From assembly GCA_022225965.2 (NCBI GenBank), contig JAKJXP020000069.1:184564-248563 (forward strand): a stretch of DNA of 64,000 bases. Reading direction: 5' to 3'. This document shows, piece after piece, positions 1-11,625 of this stretch. Source of the DNA: Diatrype stigma. Lineage: Eukaryota; Ascomycota; Sordariomycetes; Xylariales; Diatrypaceae. Within the stretch, counting starts at the first letter, position 1, and every line of letters begins with the position of its first letter. The position numbers were made by a program, and so were the translations under genes. The notes under the pieces are model-generated. The model made no database searches. It was not told the DNA's origin and was given only the letters and a program-made list of their open reading frames with translations.

Positions 1-3000
1 ATGGTCGTGATGGTTTTGTTCTGTCAAATTCTCGTGGTGCTGTGGGACAAGACCACGGAGAAGCAACACTTGGAGGATGACTTCAAGGAAAGCAACAGCT
101 GTTGCCGTTGGATGCCCAAGTGTTGTTGTAGCGTGTAGAGGAGAGGAGAGAAAACCAAAGTGCAGTTGCGGCTGTTTAAAGCTAGTGAAGTGGTGCTGGC
201 GGATCACCTTTCGACTGTCGTCAGTCGAAAGGGGCTGCACCTTACTAACTGGGCATTAAACATTCACACACTTATGTACGTACGTACGCGTATGTAACGT
301 ACATCTTTATGAGGTCTTTGATGTTAACCTGGGTATTTATTTTATGCATACCGGCAAGTTTACCAGAAATATATACCCATACTTGTATGACAACAGCCTT
401 TATACATGCAAGAAGAATATGGAGTTGTTACAAACAGACACACACACACACAAAAACGCCTACTAGCATGTTCATACCGAAACACCAAAATATATTGCGG
501 AAAGACGTGGGATACATGGTTCTGTCACTTGAGATTATCGTGGTTTGACAAAGGGATAAATAATATGATATCACCCAGTGTCTCCTGCCAGTGTAGATTA
601 TGTCCTCATTATGACCTTGGAGGAATCAAGAACGACCTGCTTTGCTACACTAACAAAGCAACTTGCATTCCACATGTAAAGATGCTTAACGTAGACTGGA
701 GTTTAGTACCTTGCTGAGGCATCTTCCTTGTACCCCCTTGTATGCTTACCCACCTGTTATTACTGGCTAATTAGTCTCTTATACTCATGCGAACTTCGCC
801 CACGTTTGGAAAGAGCATTGTTTGTTGGTTCAGAATAACAAGTCCGTGATTGGTCTAGGGTCTCATCTACTCGAGGGACAATATATTGCTGTGTTCCTAT
901 TTGCTAACAAGCCACTTCTTGCCTCTCTAGGCCACTAAGTGTGGTTAAGTGACACAGTAGGAAATGCCCTACGTGGCATAGGATACAAGAAAGTAAGTGG
1001 CAACCTGAAAAACCTTGAAGGTAAAGTTGTACTATCTAGTTTCTAACATCGATTGTCCATCACCAGCTGCGGAAGGTAGTCATGTATGGTCCTGATAGGT
1101 CTGGACCGTATTTCGGGCTGTAGATGACATTACCAGTACAGAAGAAGTTTCCCAGTGCCTCTATATCAGTATTAATAAACAGCATCCTCAAAGCAGAGAC
1201 TTCGAAGCCAGTTATTATTTCCTTCCTGTGGAAAGGTTTGGGTACATTTCCGCAACTGCTCCTGTGTTCCCAACTCACGACTGGGTCCTCGCTAATATTT
1301 ATTTTTGACAGCCATGTAGGACCCTCCGACACAACCCGTTTCTACCCCTCCTTCTCTCCTGATATTACTGAGATGGAAAGAGCAAGATTGCCTAGAAGAA
1401 GATATCATCATAGCCGTGTTGACACGCAATTGCCATTCTCCGAAGATCATCCCTTTGCCCCCGAGGCACCCATCTCGCATGCCTACCGTCCACCTCCCGA
1501 ACAGACACATATTCACCTTGAAGGCGTCGATCCTTTCAAGCTCCAGAAGGAAAACGAGGGCGTGGACTTGAGATCCGACATTCAAACACTGGGAATAATG
1601 GGGGAGGAAGAGTAAATATCGTCACAGGGGTAGGGGAAGTCACGCGCTCGTATAACATACCAGAGATCGAGACAACCGGTCCAGGAAATCTTGGATGAGG
1701 ACCAAAAATCATGAAAACGAAGGCAATCTACAGGTGACTGGAGAGTTCATTCGCGACTGTGCTCGATAGGCCAAGAGCAACGCGACATCTCGCGATTCTG
1801 TGTGGTCAGTGTAAGTAGAACCCTTCGACCTAGCTGGCCTGAGATCTTGACATATCAAGTTCCACACTCTCTGTTTCTTTCTTCCGCGTATCCTTGGCCC
1901 TGTATCTGTCTTGACAGGAAGGCTTCGACCACCAGCGACATGATCTATGCCAGACTTGCTGCTTTCTAGAAGCCCCATCTCGACGACTTTACCCCTAGAC
2001 GATAGCATGCAGGATATCCTTGAAGAACTTGCTACGACTTCTGTTTTCCGTCTCTTTTCCTGTGTGTATAGGTCATATGCCTCATTGTCGCCCGGAGTCT
2101 GAACACTACGATATGCTCCCTCGATGATGCCTTTTGACTTGTGACCTTCTTCGATCAATGCCTCCCGTGATAGACGTATTCTCCGTGGTATGTTCTCGAC
2201 AGCGCTATACATGTCTCCTGGAAGATGTAATTAGTTGATTCTCTCCGTCTTCTTGGTCTTCAATCACGGTCCCCTGTTGTAATTCTTTTTGATGTAGACC
2301 TACAATAACTATGAGGAACACACGATGCTTCAGGGATGATCCCCGGGTGGGTTAGCGGGTAGCCAGGGGTTGAGTTCCCAAATTATAGCGCCGATCAACG
2401 GCTCCATAGCGGTTCGTCGACTGAACACAAACTCTCGAGGCAATGGACCCCAACAACAACAGGCCCTAAACTTGACTTGATCATATCTCACACCTGATCT
2501 TTTCCAGGCAGAAATCCAAGCATTCAAATATTATTTAACAATAGTCACCTGCAATTTCTGATCTCAACTGGAAGGGGCGCGTTACTGAATTCGGCATCTT
2601 CAGGTCCGTGCACGAGTAGCATCGACACGAAAAAGCACTTGCCCAGGCCCTGCAATGCGACATGCATCAAGTCGAGCTTGACAGTTGACACTTATTTGAC
2701 TTGACTACTTACTTACGCACCCATCCACACATCCACCCATCCACACATCCGCACATTTACACATCCGCCACACTTGGACATCCATCTGCCCATCAGACCT
2801 TGACTGGTTCGACACTCCACCTGCACAACCCCATCCTCCTGTCAACCAGCTCGTTGGTGTGTGTCCATCATCACGATACAGCTAGCCATCGCACACAAAC
2901 GCATCCGTGACTCCGTGAGACCACGTCCACATTCACATCTTCTACTACTACTAGACCCAATCCTCACTACTATCGCCACTGTCTCTTCAGGATCATTACT

Positions 3001-3007
3001 TGCAAAA
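1..3007. other. Gene-poor stretch, no supported gene
   Basis: I see no coding region here that I can support. The longest open frames (1124-1615 on the plus strand, 1709-2212 on the minus strand, 167 codons) have no recognisable domain, and the codon pattern is not clearly coding. Positions 2700-2800 are a low-complexity run of CATCCACACA-type repeats that leads into the promoter of the gene starting at 3008. Confidence 0.5.
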
Positions 3008-3922
3008 ATGACGTCCTTCGAAGCTGAGGCAGGCCTGACCGACGGCGAGAAGAAGATGTTGTCTTTCGCCTGGGCCTTCATGGCCACCCCGCCCACCGTA
3101 AGTACTCATGATCTCTACTCGTTAACGTTCTATGGCCCTTGCTGCATCGCCGACGGTCTCACCTCTATCCCATCACATGCTTCGTTGCTGGTTACGAGTT
3201 ACCTGCCTGTCTACCAAGTGCCTTGGTAGATCGTGACTTCCCCCCCCTCCCCCCCCCTTTCATCACTCTGCTGTATCCGAACCTGAACCTGGTGATACCC
3301 AGTCCGATTTGGCCTCATCGTGAACAACACACCCATACACATGCACCGTTGAAACTGCTTGCTATCGTGTACCTTAACTTCCCCCTCTCATCCCGTTTGG
3401 CCACTCTGATGAGCCTGAACCTGATGACATCCATTCCATTCCGCACTGGCCTCATCGCTACACACATAATCACACACACACACACAAACACATACATTGA
3501 CCAATGAAACTACTTCATTGCCACATCGTGTACTTACACTAACCCAACGACCCCAGATCGACCTGGAGAAGCTTGCGCAAGCGCTTGGTTATACGAACCC
3601 GCGCAGCATCTACCCAGTCCTCAAGACGGCCAGGGAGAAGCTGAACAAGGCCAAGGCCAAGTTGTCCTCAGAGTTGGGTGACGCCGAGGAGGGCGGCAGC
3701 GGTGCCCCTGGCACACCGTCTAAGGCCAAGGCCACCGCCGGCGGCGCGGGCACGCCCGCTTCGCGCAAGCGCAAGGCACCCGCCGGTAGAAAAGGCGGTG
3801 CTTCTGCTACCCCGTCGAAGCGGGGAAAGCAGGGCTCTGCGTCGGGCGCCCAGGGCGCCGCGAAGGAGGCATCCTTCGCTTACGACGACGATGGAGACTA
3901 CTTGGAGGACGGCGAGGCCTAG
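3008..3922 (+). CDS. Small basic Ala/Lys/Gly-rich protein, histone-like tail
   Basis: Two exons, 3008-3097 and 3557-3922, give 151 aa. The intron is GTAAGT...CCCCAG, phase 0 and 459 nt long, much longer than the other introns here. The N-terminal part (about residues 1-70) is a small helical region with the phrase LAQALGYTNPRS, a pattern I associate with short fungal proteins of unknown function that share a helix-turn-helix-like N-terminus. From about residue 75 the protein becomes a low-complexity basic tail rich in Ala, Gly, Lys and Ser (GTPSKAKA, SRKRKAPAGRK, TPSKRGKQ), then an acidic end (YDDDGDYLEDGEA). The tail resembles histone H1-like or other nucleic-acid-binding tails and SRKRKAP could be a nuclear localisation signal, so a nuclear role is plausible but inferred. 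The ATG at 3008 has a good AAAA context and is the first in frame. Confidence 0.75.
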
Positions 3923-5050
3923 TGGTGGATGTCCAACATTCCACAACACGGGTCAATGATCACCTACCCCTCTAAGCACCGTTTCTTTTCTCCTGGCATC
4001 ATGGTTTGGACGGTCACTTAGCACTTATGGATGAATAGGATTTGCACACACAGGGAAAGGAATGACTAGCATTTGCACACACAGGAAAAGGGATGACTTT
4101 GCGTTCTCCTTGCACGACGTGGTTTGTGCGTTGCTTGAGTGTCTACCACGATACGACCCTAGTCACACGAAGTTAGTTAATCAAGCCCATTCATATCACC
4201 TTGTTGATTGGTGCTTGCGGAAATGGAACACTTGAGTCATAATGATGCTGAGCCTAACTATCAAATGAACACGGTGATGCCTTGATATGCTAGACGTGAT
4301 AATCTGGCAGTGTAGTGAGTATTGCCCCCGAGACTCGACACACATGACGCTGAAATATTGATCGCCCTTCTATTTCACTCACATATATGCACAAGTGTAT
4401 TCTAGAGTGTTCAAGTATTCTTCGACCAGTCTTTTTCCCCCACGGGTGCAGGTGTACACCATGCTTACATCCGTCAGCCCTTGCATCCAACGGCGGAGCA
4501 TCGTGCATTAGGCCCGCGTTACGTATCCAAAGACCCGCACCCAGTGAGCCAACCAGAGATCGTGAGCCGGCCGAATCAGGAATGTGCCGGTGGCCCCCTA
4601 TGGAGCCATGACTAGAGATGAGGGGAATATGCAGGCTTTATACTAGTTATACTAGACAGAAGCAGACCCTACCGAAAGAATCGCCCAACGTCTCTTTGAA
4701 TGTATGTCCGTCGAAGAATGTCTCGTTCCTGAATCCTTAGTGCGGTCTTCCTGTCCAAATGACGGATCATCGGGCTTTAGCGTTGGGGGAGAAGGACGGA
4801 GCGAAACTACAAGTTGATGCCAAAGAGTTAGTTGGACTAGAAATAAAACGGGAGGGCAGGGTTCTTACGGGTGTATTGATACGAATGGGTTCATGGGAAA
4901 TAATTAGTACTATCGACGAAATTTCGGCCCTGCTGGACAGCAGTGCGGAGCATTAAGAGGAGAATGTTGGTATGGAATCTCTTGTAGGTAAGGAGAAGAC
5001 CATGAATCGTTCGCAGTTCTTGATGTTGTGACCGCATTTACTCTGGCCGG
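3923..5050. other. Intergenic; only a doubtful 65-codon frame
   Basis: A repeated block with GGATTTGCACACACAGG-like sequence occurs twice near 4040-4100. A plus-strand frame at 4759-4956 (65 codons) lies just before the retrotransposon insertion. I recognise nothing in it and cannot call it a gene. Confidence 0.4.
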
Positions 5051-5193
5051 TATTAAACTAAAGGTTAAAGCTGGAATAATACGAAATACAGCACAATGCC
5101 CCTGTGCCAATTATGTATATAAGCAAACGATTTCTCCTTTTAGTATAGCTGTAAATACTTAATTAATTAAGCTTATTATTTTAACTTTCAGCA
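5051..5193 (+). repeat. 5' LTR of copia element
   Basis: This 143-bp repeat matches 10725-10867 with scattered C/T and G/A differences. It starts TATTAAACTAAAGG, ends TTTCAGCA, and carries a TATA-like stretch (TATGTATATAAGC). Confidence 0.95.
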
Positions 5194-5205
5194 GGTTATA
5201 AGCCC
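5194..5205 (+). other. Primer-binding site, half-tRNA-iMet type
   Basis: GGTTATAAGCCC lies directly after the 5' LTR. Allowing one G-to-A RIP change it is complementary to the anticodon stem-loop (GGGCTCATAACC) of initiator tRNA-Met. Copia-type elements such as Drosophila copia and yeast Ty5 are known to prime from this internal part of the initiator tRNA. Confidence 0.75.
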
Positions 5206-5429
5206 GGAATTCCGCATAATTACGTTTTTTTAGCTAAGTACTATATCTAAGCAATTTAATAAGCTAATCCATAAATACAGTAGGATTTATAATAACTAAT
5301 CGAATAATTTCGAACCGATTTATATATCTTATTTAAAACGAAAGAATTAACGTTAAAACGAAATTAAAACGTTAAACTTTTAATTACTACATAACGAAAT
5401 TATAACATTTTATTTTCCTTATTTTCATT

Positions 5430-5654
5430 ATGGCTAATCGGCATTTAATTAATCCCATTAAGGAACAAAAAACTAAAGCTTTAATATTTAATTTAACAAA
5501 TCCATACATAAAATTAGCCATACGTATGATTCAAATCATTCGAAACGCCGTAGTAGCGGGCCTAACCGAAAACGCCGCATATGCTGCCGGATCTTATTTT
5601 ATTAATAATCCGGAAGTAATTTCGGAAATATCCGCTGCAGGAAATCCTAAATAA
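5430..5654 (+). pseudogene. Short open frame in retrotransposon leader
   Basis: This 74-codon uninterrupted frame (MANRHLINPIKEQ...) lies between the primer site and the gag remnant. It may be the beginning of the gag reading frame or a chance survivor of RIP. I recognise no domain. Confidence 0.35.
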
Positions 5655-6239
5655 AGCCGTTCCGAACGAGCAATACGGCTTATTATAACGGCCAAAGCAT
5701 TTATAATAAACCATTTTCCTTATATAATTAATATTATACGAAAATTTTAATACTAAAACGACAAAAGCCCTTAAAACGACGATAAAAATAATAACAGCGA
5801 ATCGTTTATATTTACGTTAATTCTTAATTAAAGCATAAATTCGCTAGGTTTAGGGGAACCATTATTGCCCTCGACGCCGAACGGGCGGAATTTCTTTAAA
5901 ACTAAAGTATAAACGTTAAGCGCATAAAATAAAGCGCAAAATGGCTCGAATAATTTATTAATTCCATAATAATCTTTACGACCTTTATTTCGAATTGCAT
6001 TTTATTTCGTTTTTATTTTAATTTTAATACCAATATATACGTAATTACTAATTTTAATTCCGGCTTAAACAGCTTAATAAATACGTTCCAATATATCGAA
6101 TCGACGAGGCAATGCCGTAGCCTCCGGATTAGGCCCGAACGACGTAAGAACCATTAACGTCGCTAATCCGAATGCCGGCGCCGAAATAATCGACTTTAAT
6201 ATGGGGCATATAAAATTCGACTTTCTGTTAAAGCTATAA

Positions 6240-6990
6240 GACCGTAAAAATTATAGGAATTAAAAGCGTTTTATGGAACTGGTAATAAATAATTGCGACA
6301 AATACGATCTAATATTCGGAAAGATTTACGATACGTTAAATAAGATTTCCGAATATTTACGATTATGCTGGAATATTTTATAACGCCGAGCCGTATAATT
6401 ATTTAAAAATAATTTAACGGATTCCTTAAAATAAAGCGTAACGGAAACCATTATGGCCGAATTATTTAAGCGCTTCCGAAACGATTACGAAAAAAAAGGC
6501 GTATCATTTCTATTACGCCTAGCCGAAAGATAAGACGCGGCCAAAATCGAAAATTTCGGCTCCGTTATTAAACTAAGGCGAAAAATTAAGGACATTTAAA
6601 AAGGCTACGCTTACGTTAAAACAAAACACAAGCTGCTTAAAAGCCACTTTATAATTCATTTCGTTAAAGGATTGGGCGAAAAATTTAACGCTTAAGCATA
6701 ATTATTTTAAATAACAAATACGAAAAAGCTATCCAGCTTAATCGACGTAATCCGCATTATAAAGGCGATAAAGCTTAAGATAAAATCCATTAACCAATTA
6801 GGAATTAATAACGTACCAGCTATAATGGCCAGAAATGCATTTATGGGCCGAAAACGAACTGCAATAAAAACGCCAATAAACGGAGAAAAAACGGTAATAA
6901 TTATAATAAAAATTATTAAATGTATTTATTACAAAAAAAAAGAATATATTAAAAATTAATACTGGAATTTATATTTAGAATTTAAAAAGC
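6240..6990 (+). pseudogene. Gag remnant of copia element
   Basis: Translation through the stops gives a UBN2-type gag pattern: a phrase like KKGVSFLLRLAER, then HFVKGLGEKFNA, then KKLSSLIDVIR. Around 6915-6970 there is a decayed CCHC zinc knuckle (CIYYKKKEYIKN, corresponding to the usual C-x2-C-x4-H-x4-C). Numerous in-frame stops show it is dead. Borders are approximate. Confidence 0.7.
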
Positions 6991-7659
6991 TTAAGAAACA
7001 TAAAAAGGCTAAAAGCGAAACAAAAAATACGGCGCTATTAATTAATAAAACTCGAAAAAGTAACATTCCGGAAATTTAATACAATTATAATGATACTTAT
7101 TTAATTTAAGATTTTCCTAATACGCCTAAAGGATTATGCTTTTTAAAAACTTTAGATATTAAACTTTAATTATAAGTAATATGCTACCTTTAATCGCAAA
7201 GAATTCATTACTTTTAAAGAAATACTTAAATCCGACGACTTTAATATTACCGGTATTAACGGAATTAAGATTCCCGTTAAAAAAATAAGCACCATTAGAA
7301 CAAAATGCAATATTTAAGCCGGTTTACGATAAATTAAATTTACCGAAGTCCTTTACGTATTAAATTTAAGCGTTAATTTTATTTCCGTTACTTAATTATT
7401 CGACAAAGACACGAAAATTACTTTGCGTTAAGATGTTTACGAAATTACCTTTTTTAATAATAAAACAATTATTTACGCCATACGATTTAATAACCTTTTC
7501 GCTTTTAAAACACAAAATGCAGCTATTTCTGTCCTATTAACGTATACCGTTAATCCAAAAATGCGCCTTTAATACGAAAAAATGGAACATCTAAGCGAAA
7601 ACGCGCTATTTAAGCTAAAATACATTACTTAAAGCATAATTAACGCTTAGAATTATTGC

Positions 7660-8260
7660 ACCTACGAACCGTATGTAAGGGGCAAAATGCAAAAAGGCCC
7701 ATATAAAGGATCGCTGCCTAAAGGCAAATATGCGGAAAACGTCATATTCGGAAACGTTTACGGGCCTTTTTCTATTTAAGGACATAAGGGCGAAAAATAT
7801 TGGTTAACCTTAATAAATTCGTATAGCCGATTTACGCTAATACAGCCAATAAAAACTCGAAAAAAAAACATAAAACAACGTAACATGGTTCGTAAAATAT
7901 TTTTATAAATAAAAGCCATAAAAAAGGAAATACAAAATCCTTTATTTCGATTAAAGCGATAAATTCAACTTAAACGCTAATTAAGCTTGGACTTTAAAAT
8001 AAGGCATTACGTTATAAACTAGCCGTATTAATTAGTACCAAAACAACGGCATAACCGAAAGCCTTAATATTATTATTCGAAATAAATTGTTCCTTATTAT
8101 AATCGGAAGCGAAATATTTACTAAATACTGGCCAAAAGTCTTAAAAACCGTAAATTACCTATGCAATAAGAATTCATACAGTGCTTTAAACGTTATATCC
8201 TTTTAGATAATATACGGACAAGAATTATATATAAAGCATATTCGCATTTTAAATATTAAA
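7660..8260 (+). pseudogene. Integrase core remnant of copia element
   Basis: Around 7735-7860 the frame reads like the rve core of copia integrases (GNVYGPFS, then KYWLTLINSYSRFTLIQ). It continues to a KYWPKVLKTVNYLCNKNS phrase near 8130-8175. The aspartates of the DDE core appear changed to asparagine by G-to-A mutation, and stops interrupt the frame. Borders are approximate. Confidence 0.8.
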
Positions 8261-8809
8261 ATATAATATTAGCTGCTATCCAAAAAAGGTCGCAATAAGC
8301 TGAACGATAAAGCTAAAGCTGGCGTTCTTATGGGTTATACCGGCAATTCAGCTTATAAGATTATTACAAATAAAGGCGACATTATTTAAACGGCTGCTTA
8401 AAATATACATTTCGAAAAGAAAAAAGGCATAATGGTTTTTATTAAAACATAAACCGATAATTTAAGGCTAGCCTCGTCGCTTCGCAAACGCTAGCGCTAA
8501 GAAACGATTAATAAGACTAAATAAAACAATAATTTACTTCTTAAAAAATTAACCAATCGAAACATTAACTTCGAAACGGATTTACCGTTTAACTTTTCTT
8601 TTAGAAATGCCCCTAGCCTAATACCTAACTTAAGCATTAAAAATTCTATACCAGGTTATTTCGAATTACAATATTTATTCCGTTTATGCGTTTCCTTTAA
8701 GAAAAATCAAGTCTTTATGCTTTATTCCATTTTAGCATTCGCAGTTAACGCAAAGGCCGCTATAAACGATAAGGAATTAGCCATTTTAATCGAGGCTCGT
8801 AGAAATTTC

Positions 8810-9470
8810 TTTTAAAACAAGTGGCGCGAAGCAATAAAGGTCGAATATTAATTATTAATTATAAATAATACCTAAACCTTAATCGATATTATGAACGATA
8901 TAAACGTATTACGAAATAAATGGATCTATAAGCTAAAACGCGGCCCTAATAATAAAATAACAAAATATAAAGCGCATTAAGTAATCCGTGGCTTTAAGTA
9001 AATCGAAAAAATGAATTACTTTAAAACGTTCGCTTTAATAATAAAACCCATAAATTACAAGATATTCTTCGTTATAACAGCGGCGTACGATTAAAAAATA
9101 AAGCAAATAAACGTAAAAACAGCCTTTCTTTATAATGAAATAAAGGAAGAGATTTATATTTAGCAATTCAACGAATTTAATAATGGCATAACTAAAATGT
9201 ATAAGCTAAAAAAAACCTTATATAAATTAAAGCAAGCGCTTCGTATTTAATTTAAAACATTAAGTAACTTTTTAATAACGCTAAATTTTAAACTTATTAG
9301 TGCTAACTGCGGCGTATTCGCTAACCAAAAAACAGGCATTTATATTGCAATATACGTTAATAATTTCCTAGTAATTAGCAAAAATAAAACAGCCATAGCA
9401 TAAATAAAAACAGCATTAAACGGACGCTTTTAAATAACAAACCTTGGCCTTTGCCAATATTATTTAAGCA
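8810..9470 (+). pseudogene. Reverse transcriptase remnant of copia element
   Basis: Typical copia RVT_2 phrases are visible: WIYKLKRGPNNKITKYKAH near 8920, AFLYNEIKEEIYI near 9125 and LYKLKQALR near 9225. The catalytic YVDD motif appears as YVNN at 9353-9364, explained by GAT-to-AAT RIP changes at both aspartates. The polymerase is therefore inactive even apart from its many stops. Confidence 0.9.
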
Positions 9471-9639
9471 TTCGTATTAAACGTTACCGATAAAGCCAAA
9501 TCATTTTTTTCGACTAATAAGGATATATTAACAAAATATTCGAACTATATCAAATATAAAACTATAAAAAAACCAATACCCTTATAACCTCGAAAAAGCT
9601 ATAACAGCCCGACCCCAATTAGGTTTATTCCAAAAACGA

Positions 9640-10340
9640 TAAACGACAATACCAATTAGCAATTAAATTTCTAATGTACCTAATAATAAATACCAAATTC
9701 GATATTACATACGCCGTTTCCTATATTAGCCGATACTTCTTTAATTCTTTTTCCGAATACGAATAAGCAATTAAGAAAATATTTCGATATTTATAAGCAA
9801 CCAAAAACCTATGCTTAAAATATAAGGAAAAATTATCGCCGTTTGCAAAATATAACGATACTAATTAAGAAAGAAATCCGGATATTCGGAAATCAATTTC
9901 CGGTTATGTTTTTAATATAAGCAACGGAATTATTAATTAATCGTTTAAAAAATAATTTACGATTTCATTATTCTTATATAAAGCGAAATATAAAGGCCAA
10001 ACATAAGCTATTAAAAAAACGATTTGGTTTTAACGTTTATTCGAAAAGCTTATTATTAATCTCGATAATAATTAAGGCAATGCAATAATCCGAATCGAAC
10101 CAAACGTTATTATGATTTATTACGATAATTAAAAAGCAATTGCATTAACCAAAAATCCAAGCGATTATAGCCGAATTAAACATATCGATATTTAATAGCA
10201 TTTTATTAAGAAAAAAATAATTAAAGGAACAATATAATTACAATACGTCCGAATCGAAAACATAATAACGAACGAATTAATTAAGTCGCTTATTCGAAAT
10301 CCGTTTATAAGGTTTCGCAATGCGTTAAACCTTAAACGAA
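9640..10340 (+). pseudogene. RT tail and RNase H remnant of copia element
   Basis: The stretch near 9660-9770 reads LAIKFLMYLIINTKFDITYA, matching the copia LMYLxxxTRPDIxYAV region. Near 9890-10030 the RNase H phrase KSISGYVF...YKAKYKGQ is recognisable. The reading frame ends before about 10340. It is dead by many stops. Confidence 0.85.
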
Positions 10341-10488
10341 TGCTCGACGACCGGACCTAAATAAATCGAAACGAAATAAATCGGATTAAAATTAATAACC
10401 GTAATACTATAATTTAACCGGAAAAAACGAAAACTAAGCCAATTAACCTAGCCCGTAATTAAAAAGCCGCTACAAGCCAATAAGAAAT

Positions 10489-10620
10489 AATTAAAGCAAC
10501 GGAAATTACGTAATTTCGCAAACGTCACGATAATCCCAGGCTAATTAAAGCAACGGAAATTACGTAACTTCGCAGACGTCACGATAACTCCAAACTACTA
10601 AAAGCAACGAAAACTTATTA
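10489..10620 (+). repeat. 54-bp tandem repeat near 3' end of copia element
   Basis: A unit starting AATTAAAGCAACGGAAATTA at 10489 is repeated at 10543, and a truncated third copy starts near 10597. The copies contain GCAAACGTCACGATAA or GCAGACGTCACGATAA. The repeat lies between the end of pol and the 3' LTR. Confidence 0.8.
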
Positions 10621-10724
10621 AGCACGGGAAAATAATATACAATAAGCTTATAAACTACGGGAATCACTATATACGGCCAGGGGCGAAGCTAAGCACTATC
10701 ACGACTCACAGCCTTAAGCGGAAG

Positions 10725-10867
10725 TATTAAACTAAAGGTTAAAGCTGGAATAATGCGAAATACAGCACAATGCCCCTATGCCAGTTATATATATAAGCAG
10801 ACGATTCCTCCCTTTAATATAGCTATAGATACTCAGTTAACTAAGCTCATTATCCTGACTTTCAGCA
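10725..10867 (+). repeat. 3' LTR of copia element
   Basis: This is the 143-bp partner of 5051-5193. It is somewhat less RIP-mutated than the 5' copy: it keeps several G and C residues that the 5' copy has as A and T. The target duplication GCCGG follows directly. Confidence 0.95.
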
Positions 10868-11625
10868 GCCGGAAGCCCGACGCTGTCCAAAGGTAGAATA
10901 TATGCCTGCTGGGGATCATAAGTCAGCAACTTCTTCATCTCATCTGGGATGAATCTTTCACTTGATTATCAGTCGGCTTTGGGACCTTGCGATCAGATTT
11001 CAGGACTCGGGATTGTGCCCATGATCAAAGTGTTCCCTCGTCAACTTTGCCTTCAAATCCAAATTTAAGATATGGCTGTCATGAGAAACCCTCAAAATGC
11101 CCACATCATATGGGACGGTTGGGGGAACAATCTAACAAACCTTGTTGCCCCGAAATGAGAAATCTTGGGGGTACATTCTGTCAGAGTTCATGCATTGGTG
11201 GGTTGTTATGGTCCTTGCCAGGTGCCGAACTTGCTTCGTGTCGCAGCCTGAATGGACCATATTACTCGGCGGGATAGTTAACGGTCTACAATATCTTGTG
11301 AGCGGGTGGCATCCTCTTGCACGGCAATTCCTTCGTCAAAGCCAAAGCCCTTTGAAGGCGGGTGCCACCCTTGGTTCACCTTCCTCTTGCGGTTCTATCA
11401 GTGACATGAACTAATCGTTACGCAAGTTGATGCAAAGACCTTGAAGGCGTGGAAGGTGCATGCGTTTCGACTATATATGTGCCAGGAGCCAAGTAACTAT
11501 CATATATTTGTGTATATTACCAGTCCCAGTCGTGTCTTGAAACAAACCCCGCCACAACTATCCTCGAATCCTCGATGTCGTACATACGCCTGCCGATGGT
11601 CCTAAGCTGCAGACTCAATGGCCGT
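10868..11625. other. Intergenic between copia element and monooxygenase gene
   Basis: No supported gene. Two overlapping plus-strand frames of 90-96 codons (10987-11414) have no recognisable features. The tail of this stretch holds the 3' UTR of the minus-strand monooxygenase. Confidence 0.5.

Larger units (their letters stand above)
5051..10867 (+). mobile_element. Ty1/copia LTR retrotransposon, full length, RIP-inactivated
   Basis: The element is 5817 bp long. It is bounded by two 143-bp LTRs and flanked by a perfect 5-bp target duplication, GCCGG at 5046-5050 and 10868-10872. The interior reads gag, integrase, reverse transcriptase and RNase H in the copia order on the plus strand, but every domain is broken by many stops. 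Base composition is very TA-rich with few TG dinucleotides, as expected from RIP (CpA to TpA on either strand). Both LTRs begin TATT where copia LTRs normally begin TGTT, consistent with a RIP change of the terminal TG, and they end in CA. A primer-binding site follows the 5' LTR directly. The element cannot encode working proteins. Confidence 0.95.

Noticed and set aside
1124..1615. 163-codon plus-strand frame
   Set aside because: There is no recognised domain, no clear promoter or splice context, and competing frames of similar length lie on the other strand.
1709..2212. 167-codon minus-strand frame
   Set aside because: The composition could be coding but there is no family match in memory and no supporting introns, so it is left in the intergenic note.
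10987..11414. Two overlapping small plus-strand frames
   Set aside because: They overlap each other in different frames and have no conserved features.
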